NCBI GenBank assembly: GCA_002427545.1
Contig: DIRM01000015.1
Coordinates: 5,714-30,057, forward strand
Direction of reading: 5' to 3'
Length of the DNA stretch: 24,344 nt
Origin: Mageeibacillus sp. UBA5436
GTDB taxonomy: Bacteria; Bacillota; Clostridia; Saccharofermentanales; DTU023
Position numbers and translations under genes: made by a program. Numbering within the stretch: position 1 is the first letter of the stretch; every line of letters begins with the position of its first letter. Below the pieces are notes generated by a model. That model searched no databases. It worked only from the letters and a program-made list of their open reading frames with translations, and was not told the DNA's origin. Positions 16,753 to 24,287 of the stretch are shown here, piece by piece.

Positions 16753-17997
16753 TTAATCAAGATTGGGATACAAAGGATATTTTTCGCAAATAGCATCGAC
16801 ACGATTGATAATTTCCGTTTTTTTATTTTCATAATCATAAACGGCTAAAGAAATTAACTCTGCAATTTCTTCCATATCTGTTTCAACCAAACCACGCGTA
16901 GTAACAGCAGGTGTACCAACACGTAAACCACTAGTAATGGTCGGTTTTTCTGTGTCAAATGGAATACCATTTTTATTGGCTGTAATTCTGACTGCATCCA
17001 ATCTTGTTTCTAATTCTTTTCCTGAAATTCCTGTATCTCTCAAATCTATCAAAATCAAATGATTATCTGTTCCATCAGAAACCATTTTAATATTATGTTG
17101 ACGTAAACCATTTTCTAAAGCTTTAGCATTCTTTATGATTTGCGATTGATAGGTTTTAAATTCAGGTTTTAAATCTTCACCAAAAGCCACAGCTTTAGCT
17201 GCTATAACATGCATTAATGGTCCGCCTTGTGTGCCTGGGAATATGGCTGAATCAATCTTTTTAGCATATTCTGCTTTACATAAAATCATACCACCACGTG
17301 GGCCTCTTAAAGTTTTATGTGTTGTTGTCGTAACAAAGTCAGCATAAGGAACAGGACTCATGTGCTCACCTGCTGCTACAAGACCAGCAATATGAGCCAT
17401 ATCGACAAAAAGATAAGCGCCAACAGCATCTGCAATTTCTCTGAATTTAGCAAAATCTATTTTTCTAGGATAGGCACTAGCACCAGCAATGATAATCTTA
17501 GGTTTAACTTCTTTTGCTCTTTGTAAAACATGATCATAATCTAATTGACAACTATCAGGCTCAACTTGATAGCCATGAGATTCAAAATATTTTCCTGAAA
17601 TATTAATTTTCATACCATGTGTTAAATGCCCACCATGGCTTAAATCCATACCTAAGATTTTATCACCAGGATTTAATACAGCAAAATAAACAGCAGTATT
17701 TGCCTGTGCACCAGAATGTGGTTGGACATTGACATGTTCTGCGCCAAATAATTTTTTAGCACGTTCTATTGCCAAACGTTCTGCAATATCAACATATTCG
17801 CAACCACCATAATATCTTCGACCTGGATAGCCTTCAGCATACTTATTGTTTAATATGGAACCTTGAGCTTCCAAAACAGTTTCGCTGACAAAGTTTTCTG
17901 AAGCGATAAGCTCAATATGATCTTTTTGGCGCTTCAATTCACCATGGATTGCCTCATACAATTCAGGATCATTTTTTTTGATCATTTCATACGACAT
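16753..17997 (-). CDS. glyA: Serine hydroxymethyltransferase
   Basis: PLP enzyme: serine plus tetrahydrofolate to glycine plus 5,10-methylene-tetrahydrofolate, the main source of one-carbon units. 414 aa, normal length. Seen: HIELIASENFVS (27-38), RYYGGCEYVD (61-70), VDMAHIAG (198-205; D199 holds the PLP ring nitrogen), THKTLRGPRGG (226-236; K228 is the PLP lysine) and GTQGGPLMH. Start ATG at 17997 with GGAGG upstream. It begins 29 bases after the thiI stop, so it is probably the last gene of a cysteine desulfurase-thiI-glyA unit ended by the hairpin at 16694-16732. Confidence 0.97.
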   Translation of the reverse strand: MSYEMIKKNDPELYEAIHGELKRQKDHIELIASENFVSETVLEAQGSILNNKYAEGYPGRRYYGGCEYVDIAERLAIERAKKLFGAEHVNVQPHSGAQANTAVYFAVLNPGDKILGMDLSHGGHLTHGMKINISGKYFESHGYQVEPDSCQLDYDHVLQRAKEVKPKIIIAGASAYPRKIDFAKFREIADAVGAYLFVDMAHIAGLVAAGEHMSPVPYADFVTTTTHKTLRGPRGGMILCKAEYAKKIDSAIFPGTQGGPLMHVIAAKAVAFGEDLKPEFKTYQSQIIKNAKALENGLRQHNIKMVSDGTDNHLILIDLRDTGISGKELETRLDAVRITANKNGIPFDTEKPTITSGLRVGTPAVTTRGLVETDMEEIAELISLAVYDYENKKTEIINRVDAICEKYPLYPNLD

Positions 17998-18026
17998 TTA
18001 TAATACCTCCAAAATATTTATCTCTA

Positions 18027-19217
18027 TTAGACAATAATTGTTTCTATTTTTTCTAAGCCTTGATTTACTAAATTCTCAATATCAAGATTCTTTTCTGCTT
18101 GTTGACAATCTAAAAAATTAGGATTGATCTTTGGATGTTTCGCCACAAAGACGGTACAACAATCCTCATATGGCAGGATTGAAGTTTCATAGGTTTCGAT
18201 ATTCTTAGCTATTTCAATCGTTGTATTTTTGTCTATACCAATCAAAGGTCTAAAGACTGGTCGAATGGTAACTTGATTCGTGCACATTAAGGCATCAACA
18301 GTTTGACTCGCAACTTGACCAAGACTTTCACCAGTAATTAAACAATTGATGTTTCTTTCAGCCGCAAGTTGATCTGCAATACGCATCATCATACGGCGCA
18401 TAATAATCGTCAACATTTCTGGTGCTACTTTATCATTAATTTCTAATTGAATATCTGTAAAATCGACAATATGCAAATGAAATTGACCGGAAAAATCACT
18501 AATTCTTTTTGCCAAATCAATTACTTTCTGTTTCGCCTGATCGCTTGTATAAGGAAAAGTATGGAAATAAATTCCTTCTAATTGTAGCCCACGGCTAGCC
18601 ATTTGATAAGCAGCAACCGGACTATCTATCCCGCCAGATAAGAGCAGCATTCCTTTACCACTAGAGCCTACAGGCAAACCACTTCTAGCTGGCTGTATGT
18701 GATGATAAAGATAAATATCTTCTCTAATTTCGACATGTAAAATAAAGTCAGGCTGATGGACATCTACTTTTGCAATATTAGGAAATTGATCCAAAACTAA
18801 AGCCCCTAATTCACTACTCACTTCATAAGAGCGCATGGGAAATTTTTTATCAATTCTTTTCGTTTCAAATTTAAAAGTAAAATGCTCTTTTGCTTCGAAA
18901 AGTTCAGTGGCATATTGTTCAACCTGCTTAAAAAGTTCTATTTTATCATTTTTAAAACGCCTAACAGGACTAGCTGAAACATAACCAAAAACATCTTTAA
19001 TTCTTTTAAGAATTTCATTAGTCGGAAAATCCTCTGTGGACTCCTTTTTATTCTCTATGTAAATTCTTGTTTGATTTTGATAAATATTAAATTGACCTAA
19101 ATCTTTGAGCCGATAGCGAATATTACGAATTAAACGATTAATAAATTTATTGCGATTTAAACCTTTTAGCGCAACTTCACCTAAACGAATTAGAATAATT
19201 TCTTGATATTCTGCCAT
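18027..19217 (-). CDS. thiI: tRNA 4-thiouridine synthase ThiI (no rhodanese domain)
   Basis: Activates U8 of tRNA with ATP and inserts sulfur to make 4-thiouridine; in some organisms it also serves thiamine synthesis. 396 aa. N-terminal ferredoxin-like and THUMP region (about 1-165), then the PP-loop SGGIDSP (194-200), ITGESLGQVASQT and the conserved PYEDCCTVF. It stops without the C-terminal rhodanese domain of E. coli ThiI, like the B. subtilis protein, which takes sulfur directly from a partner desulfurase. That partner is encoded 109 bases upstream on the same strand. The ATG at 19217 gives the family's usual N-terminus; the SD is weak (GAGAG). Confidence 0.96.
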   Translation of the reverse strand: MAEYQEIILIRLGEVALKGLNRNKFINRLIRNIRYRLKDLGQFNIYQNQTRIYIENKKESTEDFPTNEILKRIKDVFGYVSASPVRRFKNDKIELFKQVEQYATELFEAKEHFTFKFETKRIDKKFPMRSYEVSSELGALVLDQFPNIAKVDVHQPDFILHVEIREDIYLYHHIQPARSGLPVGSSGKGMLLLSGGIDSPVAAYQMASRGLQLEGIYFHTFPYTSDQAKQKVIDLAKRISDFSGQFHLHIVDFTDIQLEINDKVAPEMLTIIMRRMMMRIADQLAAERNINCLITGESLGQVASQTVDALMCTNQVTIRPVFRPLIGIDKNTTIEIAKNIETYETSILPYEDCCTVFVAKHPKINPNFLDCQQAEKNLDIENLVNQGLEKIETIIV

Positions 19218-19326
19218 ATTCTCTCATTTCTCTTCAGACATAATTATTCTGTATAAATCATCAATAAACATTTTAAGATAATAATTAAAATATATTTTAA
19301 CAATTTATACTCGAATAGTGTACCGA

Positions 19327-20478
19327 TTATATGGCATATTTAGCAAGTGCTTTGGCAATTTTTGTGACTAAAACATCAATTTCTTGTTCTGAATTGCTAC
19401 TAGACAGGCTAATTCTAAGAATATGCTTATCCATCTTGGCTGCTAATTGTAAATTTCGTAAAACCAAATTTTGTTCTGATTTTTTATTGGAGCAGGCAGA
19501 ACCAATAGAAACTGCAATGTTTTCAGCATTTAAAACATTAAGCAATGTCTCCGCTCTCAAATCTGGAAACAAAATAGCATTGATATGTGGGACCACTTCA
19601 GCTTGCTTAGAATCGATTATAAAATGATAGTTAAAATTTGCTTTACTCAAAGATTGTTGTAAATATTCTTTTAATTTTCTGACTTTATCCAGATCTGCTG
19701 GCAAGTTTATTGTAACTTGATTAATAGCATAGGCTGCTGTGACCGCTAAGGCAGGGTTTTCTGTACCTGAACGCAAATTATTTTGCTGCCCCCCGCCATG
19801 AATTAAAGGTTCGATTCTTGTATTTTTCGCCTTATAAAGTAGCCCTATTCCCTTTGGTACTCCAATTTTATGCAAAGAAAAAGAAATTAATTCAACTTTT
19901 AAGGCATGTAAATCGAGCAGAATTTTACCTAAAGCTTGAACGGAGTCCAAATGGATGGGCAAATCTCTTTGATATTGATCACGTAATTTCACAATTTCTT
20001 TGATTGGGTTAATCGTTCCTAAAACATTATTGACATGAATCAAAGTAATTAAATCGTATTTATTTTTTTGTAAATAATTTTCAAATTGTTCAATATCAAC
20101 TTGACCATTCTCATTTAAATCACAGATATCTATAATATAATCACATTTTTGTTCAAGAAATTTTAAAGTTTCAAGTGTCGCTGCATGTTCGCCAGCAGAA
20201 GTCAAAATTCGCTTATGCTTAGGATTAGGAGAAAAGGCAATACCCTTTATTGCCGTATTAATTGATTCCGTTGCTCCAGATGTATAAATGATTTCATCAA
20301 TTGAACAATTTAAATCTTCGGCAATCTTTTTTGATGCAGCTTGTATTGATTCGCTCGCTTTTATGCCAGCAGTATATATAGCAGCCGGATTATAATTATT
20401 TTCTTTTAATTGTTTTTTATAAAAATCCAGAATATCCTGATTTATTAATTTTGTTGCGGTATGGTCAAAATAATACAA
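19327..20478 (-). CDS. Cysteine desulfurase (NifS/IscS family), probable ThiI partner
   Basis: PLP enzyme that removes sulfur from cysteine as an enzyme persulfide. 383 aa. The start is TTG at 20478 with AGAGG 7 bases before it; translation gives the typical N-terminus YYFDHTAT, and no suitable ATG is nearby. Motifs: TSGATESIN (66-74), GEH98, D178 and Q181 of the PLP site, H203-K204 (Schiff-base lysine), RSGTENP (236-242) and the catalytic cysteine C329 in SIGSACSNKKS. With a following thiI this matches the B. subtilis NifZ-ThiI pair for 4-thiouridine, so I favour that over a general iron-sulfur cluster IscS/SufS role; no iscU or suf genes are nearby. Separated from the gntR gene by a hairpin-rich gap. 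Confidence 0.93.
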   Translation of the reverse strand: MYYFDHTATKLINQDILDFYKKQLKENNYNPAAIYTAGIKASESIQAASKKIAEDLNCSIDEIIYTSGATESINTAIKGIAFSPNPKHKRILTSAGEHAATLETLKFLEQKCDYIIDICDLNENGQVDIEQFENYLQKNKYDLITLIHVNNVLGTINPIKEIVKLRDQYQRDLPIHLDSVQALGKILLDLHALKVELISFSLHKIGVPKGIGLLYKAKNTRIEPLIHGGGQQNNLRSGTENPALAVTAAYAINQVTINLPADLDKVRKLKEYLQQSLSKANFNYHFIIDSKQAEVVPHINAILFPDLRAETLLNVLNAENIAVSIGSACSNKKSEQNLVLRNLQLAAKMDKHILRISLSSSNSEQEIDVLVTKIAKALAKYAI

Positions 20479-20501
20479 AATAAAACCTCTTTAATTAAAT
20501 T

Positions 20502-20528
20502 AGCCAATTCAGTTTAATTGAATTGGCT
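20502..20528. other. Perfect 10-bp inverted repeat before the cysteine desulfurase gene
   Basis: AGCCAATTCA (20502-20511) and TGAATTGGCT (20519-20528) with a 7-base loop, just upstream of the desulfurase SD on the minus strand. There is no real U-run after it, so it is a weak terminator candidate at best; it could be a leader hairpin or a protein-binding site. Confidence 0.5.
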
Positions 20529-20553
20529 CGAATTTCAAAATATAATGATTGCA

Positions 20554-20577
20554 ATATCATATTTGATATCATATTTT
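20554..20577. repeat. Tandem 12-bp direct repeat
   Basis: Two adjacent copies of ATATCATATTTK (20554-20565 and 20566-20577) differing only in the last base, in the gap between gntR and the desulfurase gene. It contains a TGATATCA palindrome at the junction. Function unknown; could be a binding site or simple AT-rich slippage. Confidence 0.4.
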
Positions 20578-20581
20578 CTAA

Positions 20582-20607
20582 TAAAATTAGAATTAATTCA
20601 ATTCTAA
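20582..20607 (-). terminator. AT-rich terminator overlapping the gntR stop codon
   Basis: On the minus strand TTAGAATT (20607-20600) pairs with AATTCTAA (20594-20587), loop of 5, followed by TTTTAT. The 8-bp stem is weak because it is nearly all A-T; it overlaps the last codons of gntR. Confidence 0.4.
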
Positions 20608-21321
20608 TTGAACTAAATCTGGTCTTAAAGCAACACGCAAGACCTCACAAACATGGCTATTTCTTGCAAATAAAGGTCCTTCAATAGCTAGTACAAAAGT
20701 CCTTTTTGGAATATTTAGGGCTTTGCTTTCTTTGTTCTTTGCAGGTCTCGATAAAATATTAAGACTGCCTTTTTGTGGCAACATCGCATATTTATTAGAT
20801 TTAATATCTACCATTCTCTTACCAGCCGAAATGCTTTGACCTAATTCAGGAAACATTTGAACTGGAATATATGATTGGCATATACCTAAAATTTCTTTTT
20901 CCATATTAAGTGGCCATTCTGCCAGCCAATATCCAGGATGTGGTTTATCTGCAGGAAATTTAAACATTTTATCTAGAATAGGATCTGGTTCCATTAACTT
21001 AATCGGTTTTAGGCCTACACCTTCATAGGTATCAAAATTTAAAAAAGAAAAGGTTAAGGCATTAAAATGCTCAATTACTAATCTTTCAGGCTCCAAAGCT
21101 ACATAGGTACCCTTGCCTTTTTCGATATTTAATATACCATCAGAAACTAAATCAGAAATAGCTTGTCTTACTGTAGGTCTGCTTAAATCATGTTCTTTAC
21201 ACAAATCAAGCTCTGAGGGTATGCGATCACCTGGTTTATAAACACCATCTTGAATATCTTCAACTAATACTTCCCTCAATTGCGCATATAAAGGAATACT
21301 ACTATGTTTATCTAATCTCAT
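20593..21321 (-). CDS. GntR family transcriptional regulator, HutC subfamily (UTRA domain)
   Basis: DNA-binding regulator with an N-terminal winged helix-turn-helix (about 1-75: PLYAQLREVL, PGDRIPSE at 30-37, recognition helix SRPTVRQAISDLVSDG at 47-62, wing KGKGTYV at 68-74) and a C-terminal effector-binding UTRA-like domain (about 85-240). 242 aa, normal for the subfamily. Excellent SD (AAGGAG) before the ATG at 21321. The effector is unknown: UTRA proteins sense many sugars, sugar phosphates or amino acids. No transporter or metabolic gene is directly adjacent in an obvious regulon. Its upstream region carries GT...AC palindromes of the kind GntR proteins bind, so it may control itself. 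Confidence 0.9.
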   Translation of the reverse strand: MRLDKHSSIPLYAQLREVLVEDIQDGVYKPGDRIPSELDLCKEHDLSRPTVRQAISDLVSDGILNIEKGKGTYVALEPERLVIEHFNALTFSFLNFDTYEGVGLKPIKLMEPDPILDKMFKFPADKPHPGYWLAEWPLNMEKEILGICQSYIPVQMFPELGQSISAGKRMVDIKSNKYAMLPQKGSLNILSRPAKNKESKALNIPKRTFVLAIEGPLFARNSHVCEVLRVALRPDLVQLELN

Positions 21322-21429
21322 ATCAATCTCCTTAGACTAAAATTCTTTATTTATAAAAGCAAAAAATTGTTTTCAACCTTATTTTTATTTAAAATAAAGT
21401 TTTAAAATTCTGATTTTTACATTTATTTA

Positions 21430-21453
21430 ATTATAATTTGAATTGTAATTACA
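21430..21453 (-). promoter_or_regulatory. Candidate gntR promoter and operator
   Basis: TATAAT -10 on the minus strand (21435-21430) with the perfect palindrome TGTAATTACA (21444-21453) in its spacer. The palindrome fits the general GntR-family pattern yGT-N-ACr. A second odd palindrome, GTAAT-A-ATTAC, is at 21508-21518. The -35 is weak (TATGAT). Confidence 0.4.
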
Positions 21454-21464
21454 TCATATCATAG

Positions 21465-21508
21465 AAAAAATGCTTTGTTATAAATCTGATTAAGATGTAA
21501 TAACAAAG
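21465..21508 (-). terminator. Terminator downstream of rnhB-yraN
   Basis: Perfect 9-bp arms CTTTGTTAT (21473-21481) and ATAACAAAG (21500-21508) with an inner ATCT/AGAT pair; on the minus strand followed by GCA and six T. It separates the rnhB-yraN transcript from gntR. Confidence 0.65.
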
Positions 21509-21563
21509 TAATAATTACGCTTTAGTTGTGGTACCTTTGATAGATCGATTAAAGCTTAGTCAT

Positions 21564-21605
21564 GCAAATATTTTATACTGTACATTATTACACGATAATA
21601 TTTGC
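21564..21605. other. Perfect 9-bp inverted repeat with a 24-base spacer
   Basis: GCAAATATT (21564-21572) and AATATTTGC (21597-21605), just after the rnhB-yraN stop. There is no U-run on either side long enough for a clear terminator. Possibly mRNA 3'-end protection or a protein site. Confidence 0.4.
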
Positions 21606-21626
21606 GCTATATTTCAGGCAATATTT

Positions 21627-22661
21627 TTAAAAATTATAATACTTAATCTTGTCCACCTGATTATCTTGATTAATCCGAGCAGTAGCCAATAAAAATATAA
21701 TTTCCTCTGCATCAATTTGTCGTGAACGATAATAGTACTCTGCTAAATGTTTAATGGTCCATTGTTTTTTCTGATTTAATGCAGCAATTCCCAAATCTTC
21801 ATAATCTTGATTTTGTCTAGCTTTCACTTCAACAAACAATAAACGTTTATTTTTTTGCATAATAATATCTATTTCACCCATATTCGCCAGCCAATAATTT
21901 TGTTCTAAAATTTGATAGCCTTTAAGCCCAAGATCTTCAGCAACAATTTGTTCAGCAAAATGGCCTTTACTTCTATTAGACTCAGGCTTAATTTTACCCA
22001 ATTGTAATTTATGCAAAAAAGAAAGACGATGAATAGGTGTAATTCCATATTTAGCAATTGCTTCATAATGATTTTTGGTAGCATAACCTTTATGCTTTTC
22101 AAATTGGAATTCAGGGTAAATTTTGGCTTGTTCTATCATATAATGATCTCGATTAACTTTAGCCAGAACTGAGGCGGCAGCAATACTATTTGATTTAGCA
22201 TCACCATGAACCAAACTACGTTGTGCAGGTAATTGTTTTGCAAATTCTCTATCCTCTAGGCGAACCGCATCAATTAAAGCGATTTCAGGTTTAGGATTTA
22301 AACTTAATAAAGCTTCGGCCATACCCTTTTTTGTTGCTTGAAGAATATTTAATTCCTCGATTTGTTCAACAGATATTAAGATCATTTGATAGGCTAAACA
22401 TTGTTCTTTAATGACTTCAAATAAATACTCTCTTCTTTTTTCCGTTAATTTTTTCGAATCATTCAGACCATAGATTGGTTTTTGAGGATCTAAAATACAG
22501 GCCGCTACAGAAACAGGACCTGCTAATGGACCTCTACCTGCTTCATCTACCCCTGCAATTAATTGATAGCCTTGTTGTAGGAGTTCTTTCTCATATTGAT
22601 TCATTTCCTCATAACGCTGATAATCTATATCAGATAAGCGAAAATGATATTCTCTGGCCAT
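21627..22661 (-). CDS. rnhB: Fusion of ribonuclease HII and a YraN/UPF0102 nuclease-like domain
   Basis: 344 aa in one uninterrupted frame. Residues about 30-222 are RNase HII, which cuts RNA in RNA-DNA hybrids and removes single ribonucleotides from DNA: GVDEAGRGPLAGPV (37-50) with D39 and E40, D131 in LIDAV, VHGDAKSNSIAAASVLAKV (151-169) and D172. Residues about 232-344 are a UPF0102/YraN domain: GHFAEQIVAEDLGLKGY (233-249), then GEID (262-265) and FVEVKAR (276-282), the acidic and lysine residues of a PD-(D/E)xK nuclease fold. The joint (about 222-232) is a short basic/polar linker. The two are usually separate, often neighbouring genes. AAAGGAGAG SD before the ATG at 22661. Follows rbgA by 75 bases, as in the conserved rplS-rbgA-rnhB cluster. 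Confidence 0.95.
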   Translation of the reverse strand: MAREYHFRLSDIDYQRYEEMNQYEKELLQQGYQLIAGVDEAGRGPLAGPVSVAACILDPQKPIYGLNDSKKLTEKRREYLFEVIKEQCLAYQMILISVEQIEELNILQATKKGMAEALLSLNPKPEIALIDAVRLEDREFAKQLPAQRSLVHGDAKSNSIAAASVLAKVNRDHYMIEQAKIYPEFQFEKHKGYATKNHYEAIAKYGITPIHRLSFLHKLQLGKIKPESNRSKGHFAEQIVAEDLGLKGYQILEQNYWLANMGEIDIIMQKNKRLLFVEVKARQNQDYEDLGIAALNQKKQWTIKHLAEYYYRSRQIDAEEIIFLLATARINQDNQVDKIKYYNF

Positions 22662-22736
22662 GCAACTCTCCTTTACCCCAAAATTTTATTTTAAAACAAT
22701 TGATTTTAATTTAAAATACATCGTTGAATTCAGCAA

Positions 22737-23633
22737 TTAAAGATTATCTGGTAAAACAAGTTTTTGATCAAATGATTCTAAATTAAATCTACCCATTTTA
22801 CCTTGTCTATAATCAATAATCAGTCGAGAGGCCGCACGTTCTAAATCAGCTTCTTGGCCCTTTTTGATTAAATGCCAGTGAAAGGCAATTTCTTCTAATA
22901 TTTGATAGGCTTGCATCCAAGTTTCAATCTTTTCATCTTTTAAATTCAAATTGAATTTATCTATCATTTGTTTTGGGTATAGTTGGCAAAGAATCATAAT
23001 TAAGCCACATGCCACTTCTATCGTTGGGAGAATATCATCTTTAATAGCACCACTGATCGCTAAGGATAATTGTTCTGTAGTCGTTTCTAATTTAGGCCAT
23101 AAGATTCCTGGTGAGTCCATTAAATAAAAATCATTACCAGCTCGTAACCAAATATTCCCTTTCGTCACACCAGGACGGTTTGAGGTTTGTACTGATTTTT
23201 TTCCTGACAATTTATTAATTAAAGTTGATTTTCCAGTATTTGGAATGCCGTTTATCATGACTTTTATTGGCCTAATACGCATACCTTTTTTTTGGGCACG
23301 TTTAATGATTTCTTGATTATCAATTAAAATTTGATTCTTTATTTTTTGAATATCAGTTTTATTATGTAGATCAACAGCAAGTGTACTCGTATAACCTTGT
23401 TCACGATAATAAGATAACCATTTTTCTGTTTGAGCAGGATCTGCTAAATCAGCTTTAGTTAACAATAACATGCCTTCTTTTTGTTCCCAAAGTTTTAGAA
23501 ACTTAGGGTTGCGGCTTATTACAGGCAGACGAGAATCACAAGTTTCAATAAAATAATCACATTTTTTGATTTCTTCTTGTAAACCTTTTAAACCCTTTGC
23601 CATGTGACCTGGAAACCAATTAATTTTAGACAT
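22737..23633 (-). CDS. rbgA: Ribosome biogenesis GTPase RbgA (YlqF)
   Basis: GTPase needed for late assembly of the 50S subunit. 298 aa. GTPase motifs are in the circularly permuted order normal for this family: G4 TKAD (59-62), G1 GIPNTGKST (129-137), G2 threonine in GVTKG (T157), G3 DSPG (173-176). The N-terminal INWFPGHMAKG is the family hallmark. A helical C-terminal region (about 200-298) matches the RNA-binding ANTAR-like part of YlqF. Start ATG at 23633 with AAGGGA upstream. The gene order with rplS and rnhB is as in B. subtilis, but the terminator after rplS means it relies on its own promoter, whose -10 is flanked by a palindrome. Confidence 0.96.
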   Translation of the reverse strand: MSKINWFPGHMAKGLKGLQEEIKKCDYFIETCDSRLPVISRNPKFLKLWEQKEGMLLLTKADLADPAQTEKWLSYYREQGYTSTLAVDLHNKTDIQKIKNQILIDNQEIIKRAQKKGMRIRPIKVMINGIPNTGKSTLINKLSGKKSVQTSNRPGVTKGNIWLRAGNDFYLMDSPGILWPKLETTTEQLSLAISGAIKDDILPTIEVACGLIMILCQLYPKQMIDKFNLNLKDEKIETWMQAYQILEEIAFHWHLIKKGQEADLERAASRLIIDYRQGKMGRFNLESFDQKLVLPDNL

Positions 23634-23674
23634 ATTTTTCCCTTTTTATTTAATCATTCTTAATTCAGCATTAA

Positions 23675-23701
23675 GTTCATTTATTATATGATGAAATGAA
23701 C
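23675..23701 (-). promoter_or_regulatory. rbgA promoter -10 inside a palindrome
   Basis: Minus-strand TATAAT (23688-23683) lies between perfect 8-bp arms GTTCATTT (23675-23682) and AAATGAAC (23694-23701), spacer 11. No good -35. The layout is that of a repressor operator on a promoter, or chance in AT-rich DNA. A further small hairpin, CTTAAT/ATTAAG, is in the leader. Confidence 0.45.
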
Positions 23702-23772
23702 GCAAATAGAAACCGTACACTTTGTGTGATTTTTCTGATTATTTTTTTGCCAATTGGTAGATAAAAAGAATT

Positions 23773-23801
23773 AAAAAAACCGCTTCTCAAGAAACGGTTT
23801 T
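23773..23801 (-). terminator. rplS terminator
   Basis: On the minus strand AAAACCGTTTCT (23801-23790) pairs with AGAAGCGGTTTT (23787-23776; one U-G pair, tip open as a small loop), running into a seven-T tract. It starts 9 bases after the rplS stop. Confidence 0.9.
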
Positions 23802-23810
23802 AATTTGTAA

Positions 23811-24185
23811 TTATTCGCTGATATCATCACGTTCTTTTTTAGTCATTAGGCGAGATTTAACTCTTGCCGACTTACCAACGCGATCACGTAAATAATATAA
23901 TTTTGCTCTTCTAACTTTTCCTTTGCCCTTAATCTCAATTTTTTCGATTCTTGGCGAATGAATAGCAAATACACGTTCAACACCGACGCCATAAGAAATA
24001 CGGCGAACAGTAATTGTCTCACCAATACCAGAACCTTTACGAGCAATTACCGTACCTTCATAAATCTGAATACGTTCACGGGTTCCTTCTTTGATTTGGA
24101 GATGTACCCTAACATGATCACCAACTGATACATGTTTATGGCCTGTCTTTAATTGTTGTTGTTCAACAGCTTTAACTAAGTCCAT
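23811..24185 (-). CDS. rplS: 50S ribosomal protein bL19
   Basis: Structural protein of the large subunit at the 30S-50S interface. 124 aa from the ATG at 24185, giving the usual MDLVKAVEQQQLK start; AGGAGG lies 10 bases upstream. Longer in-frame starts (to 24275) are wrong: they run through the promoter. Hallmarks: GDHVRVHLQIKEG, ERIQIYEGTVIARKGSGIGET, TVRRISYGVGVERVFAIHSP and KVRRAKLYYLRD. The last 10 or so residues (RLMTKKERDDISE) are a common short C-terminal extension. Own strong promoter and terminator; first gene of the rplS-rbgA-rnhB cluster. Confidence 0.97.
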   Translation of the reverse strand: MDLVKAVEQQQLKTGHKHVSVGDHVRVHLQIKEGTRERIQIYEGTVIARKGSGIGETITVRRISYGVGVERVFAIHSPRIEKIEIKGKGKVRRAKLYYLRDRVGKSARVKSRLMTKKERDDISE

Positions 24186-24258
24186 ACCTGCGTTTCCTCC
24201 TCTCATTACCAGTGTTCTTGCACGCAATTGCAGCGGACCACTTTTATTAACCTTTGAA
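24186..24258 (-). ncRNA. rplS mRNA leader, possible L19 autoregulatory element
   Basis: About 67-70 untranslated bases between the promoter and the rplS start. They can fold with AGTG/CACT as an outer pair and CGC/GCG inside around TGCAATT, upstream of AGGAGG. Bacillota often carry an L19-binding leader here; my fold is short, and I could not confirm a match to the known family. Confidence 0.35.
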
Positions 24259-24287
24259 AGTTTATCAATTGTCACCTAAAGTGTCAA
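24259..24287 (-). promoter_or_regulatory. rplS: rplS promoter
   Basis: Minus strand -35 TTGACA (24287-24282; perfect), 17-base spacer, -10 TAAACT (24264-24259) with a TGn extension. The strongest promoter in the window, as expected for a ribosomal protein. A 25-base near-palindrome (24266-24290) covers the -35 and spacer. Confidence 0.8.

Larger units (their letters stand above)
21322..21626. other. 305-base gap between rnhB-yraN and gntR: terminator, promoter and palindromes
   Basis: No credible gene. Moving with minus-strand transcription it holds a long-range inverted repeat (21605-21564), a U-tailed hairpin (21508-21465), the palindrome TGTAATTACA (21453-21444), a TATAAT -10 (21435-21430), an AT-rich leader and the gntR SD. 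Strongly AT-rich throughout. Confidence 0.7.

Noticed and set aside
22737..23633. Circular permutation of GTPase motifs in RbgA
   Set aside because: Real, but it is the normal order for the whole YlqF/RbgA family, so not novel.
24186..24275. Longer rplS start giving 154 residues
   Set aside because: It would place coding sequence across the -10 and TTGACA-dependent leader, and adds residues absent from bL19; the AGGAGG-served ATG at 24185 fits the family.
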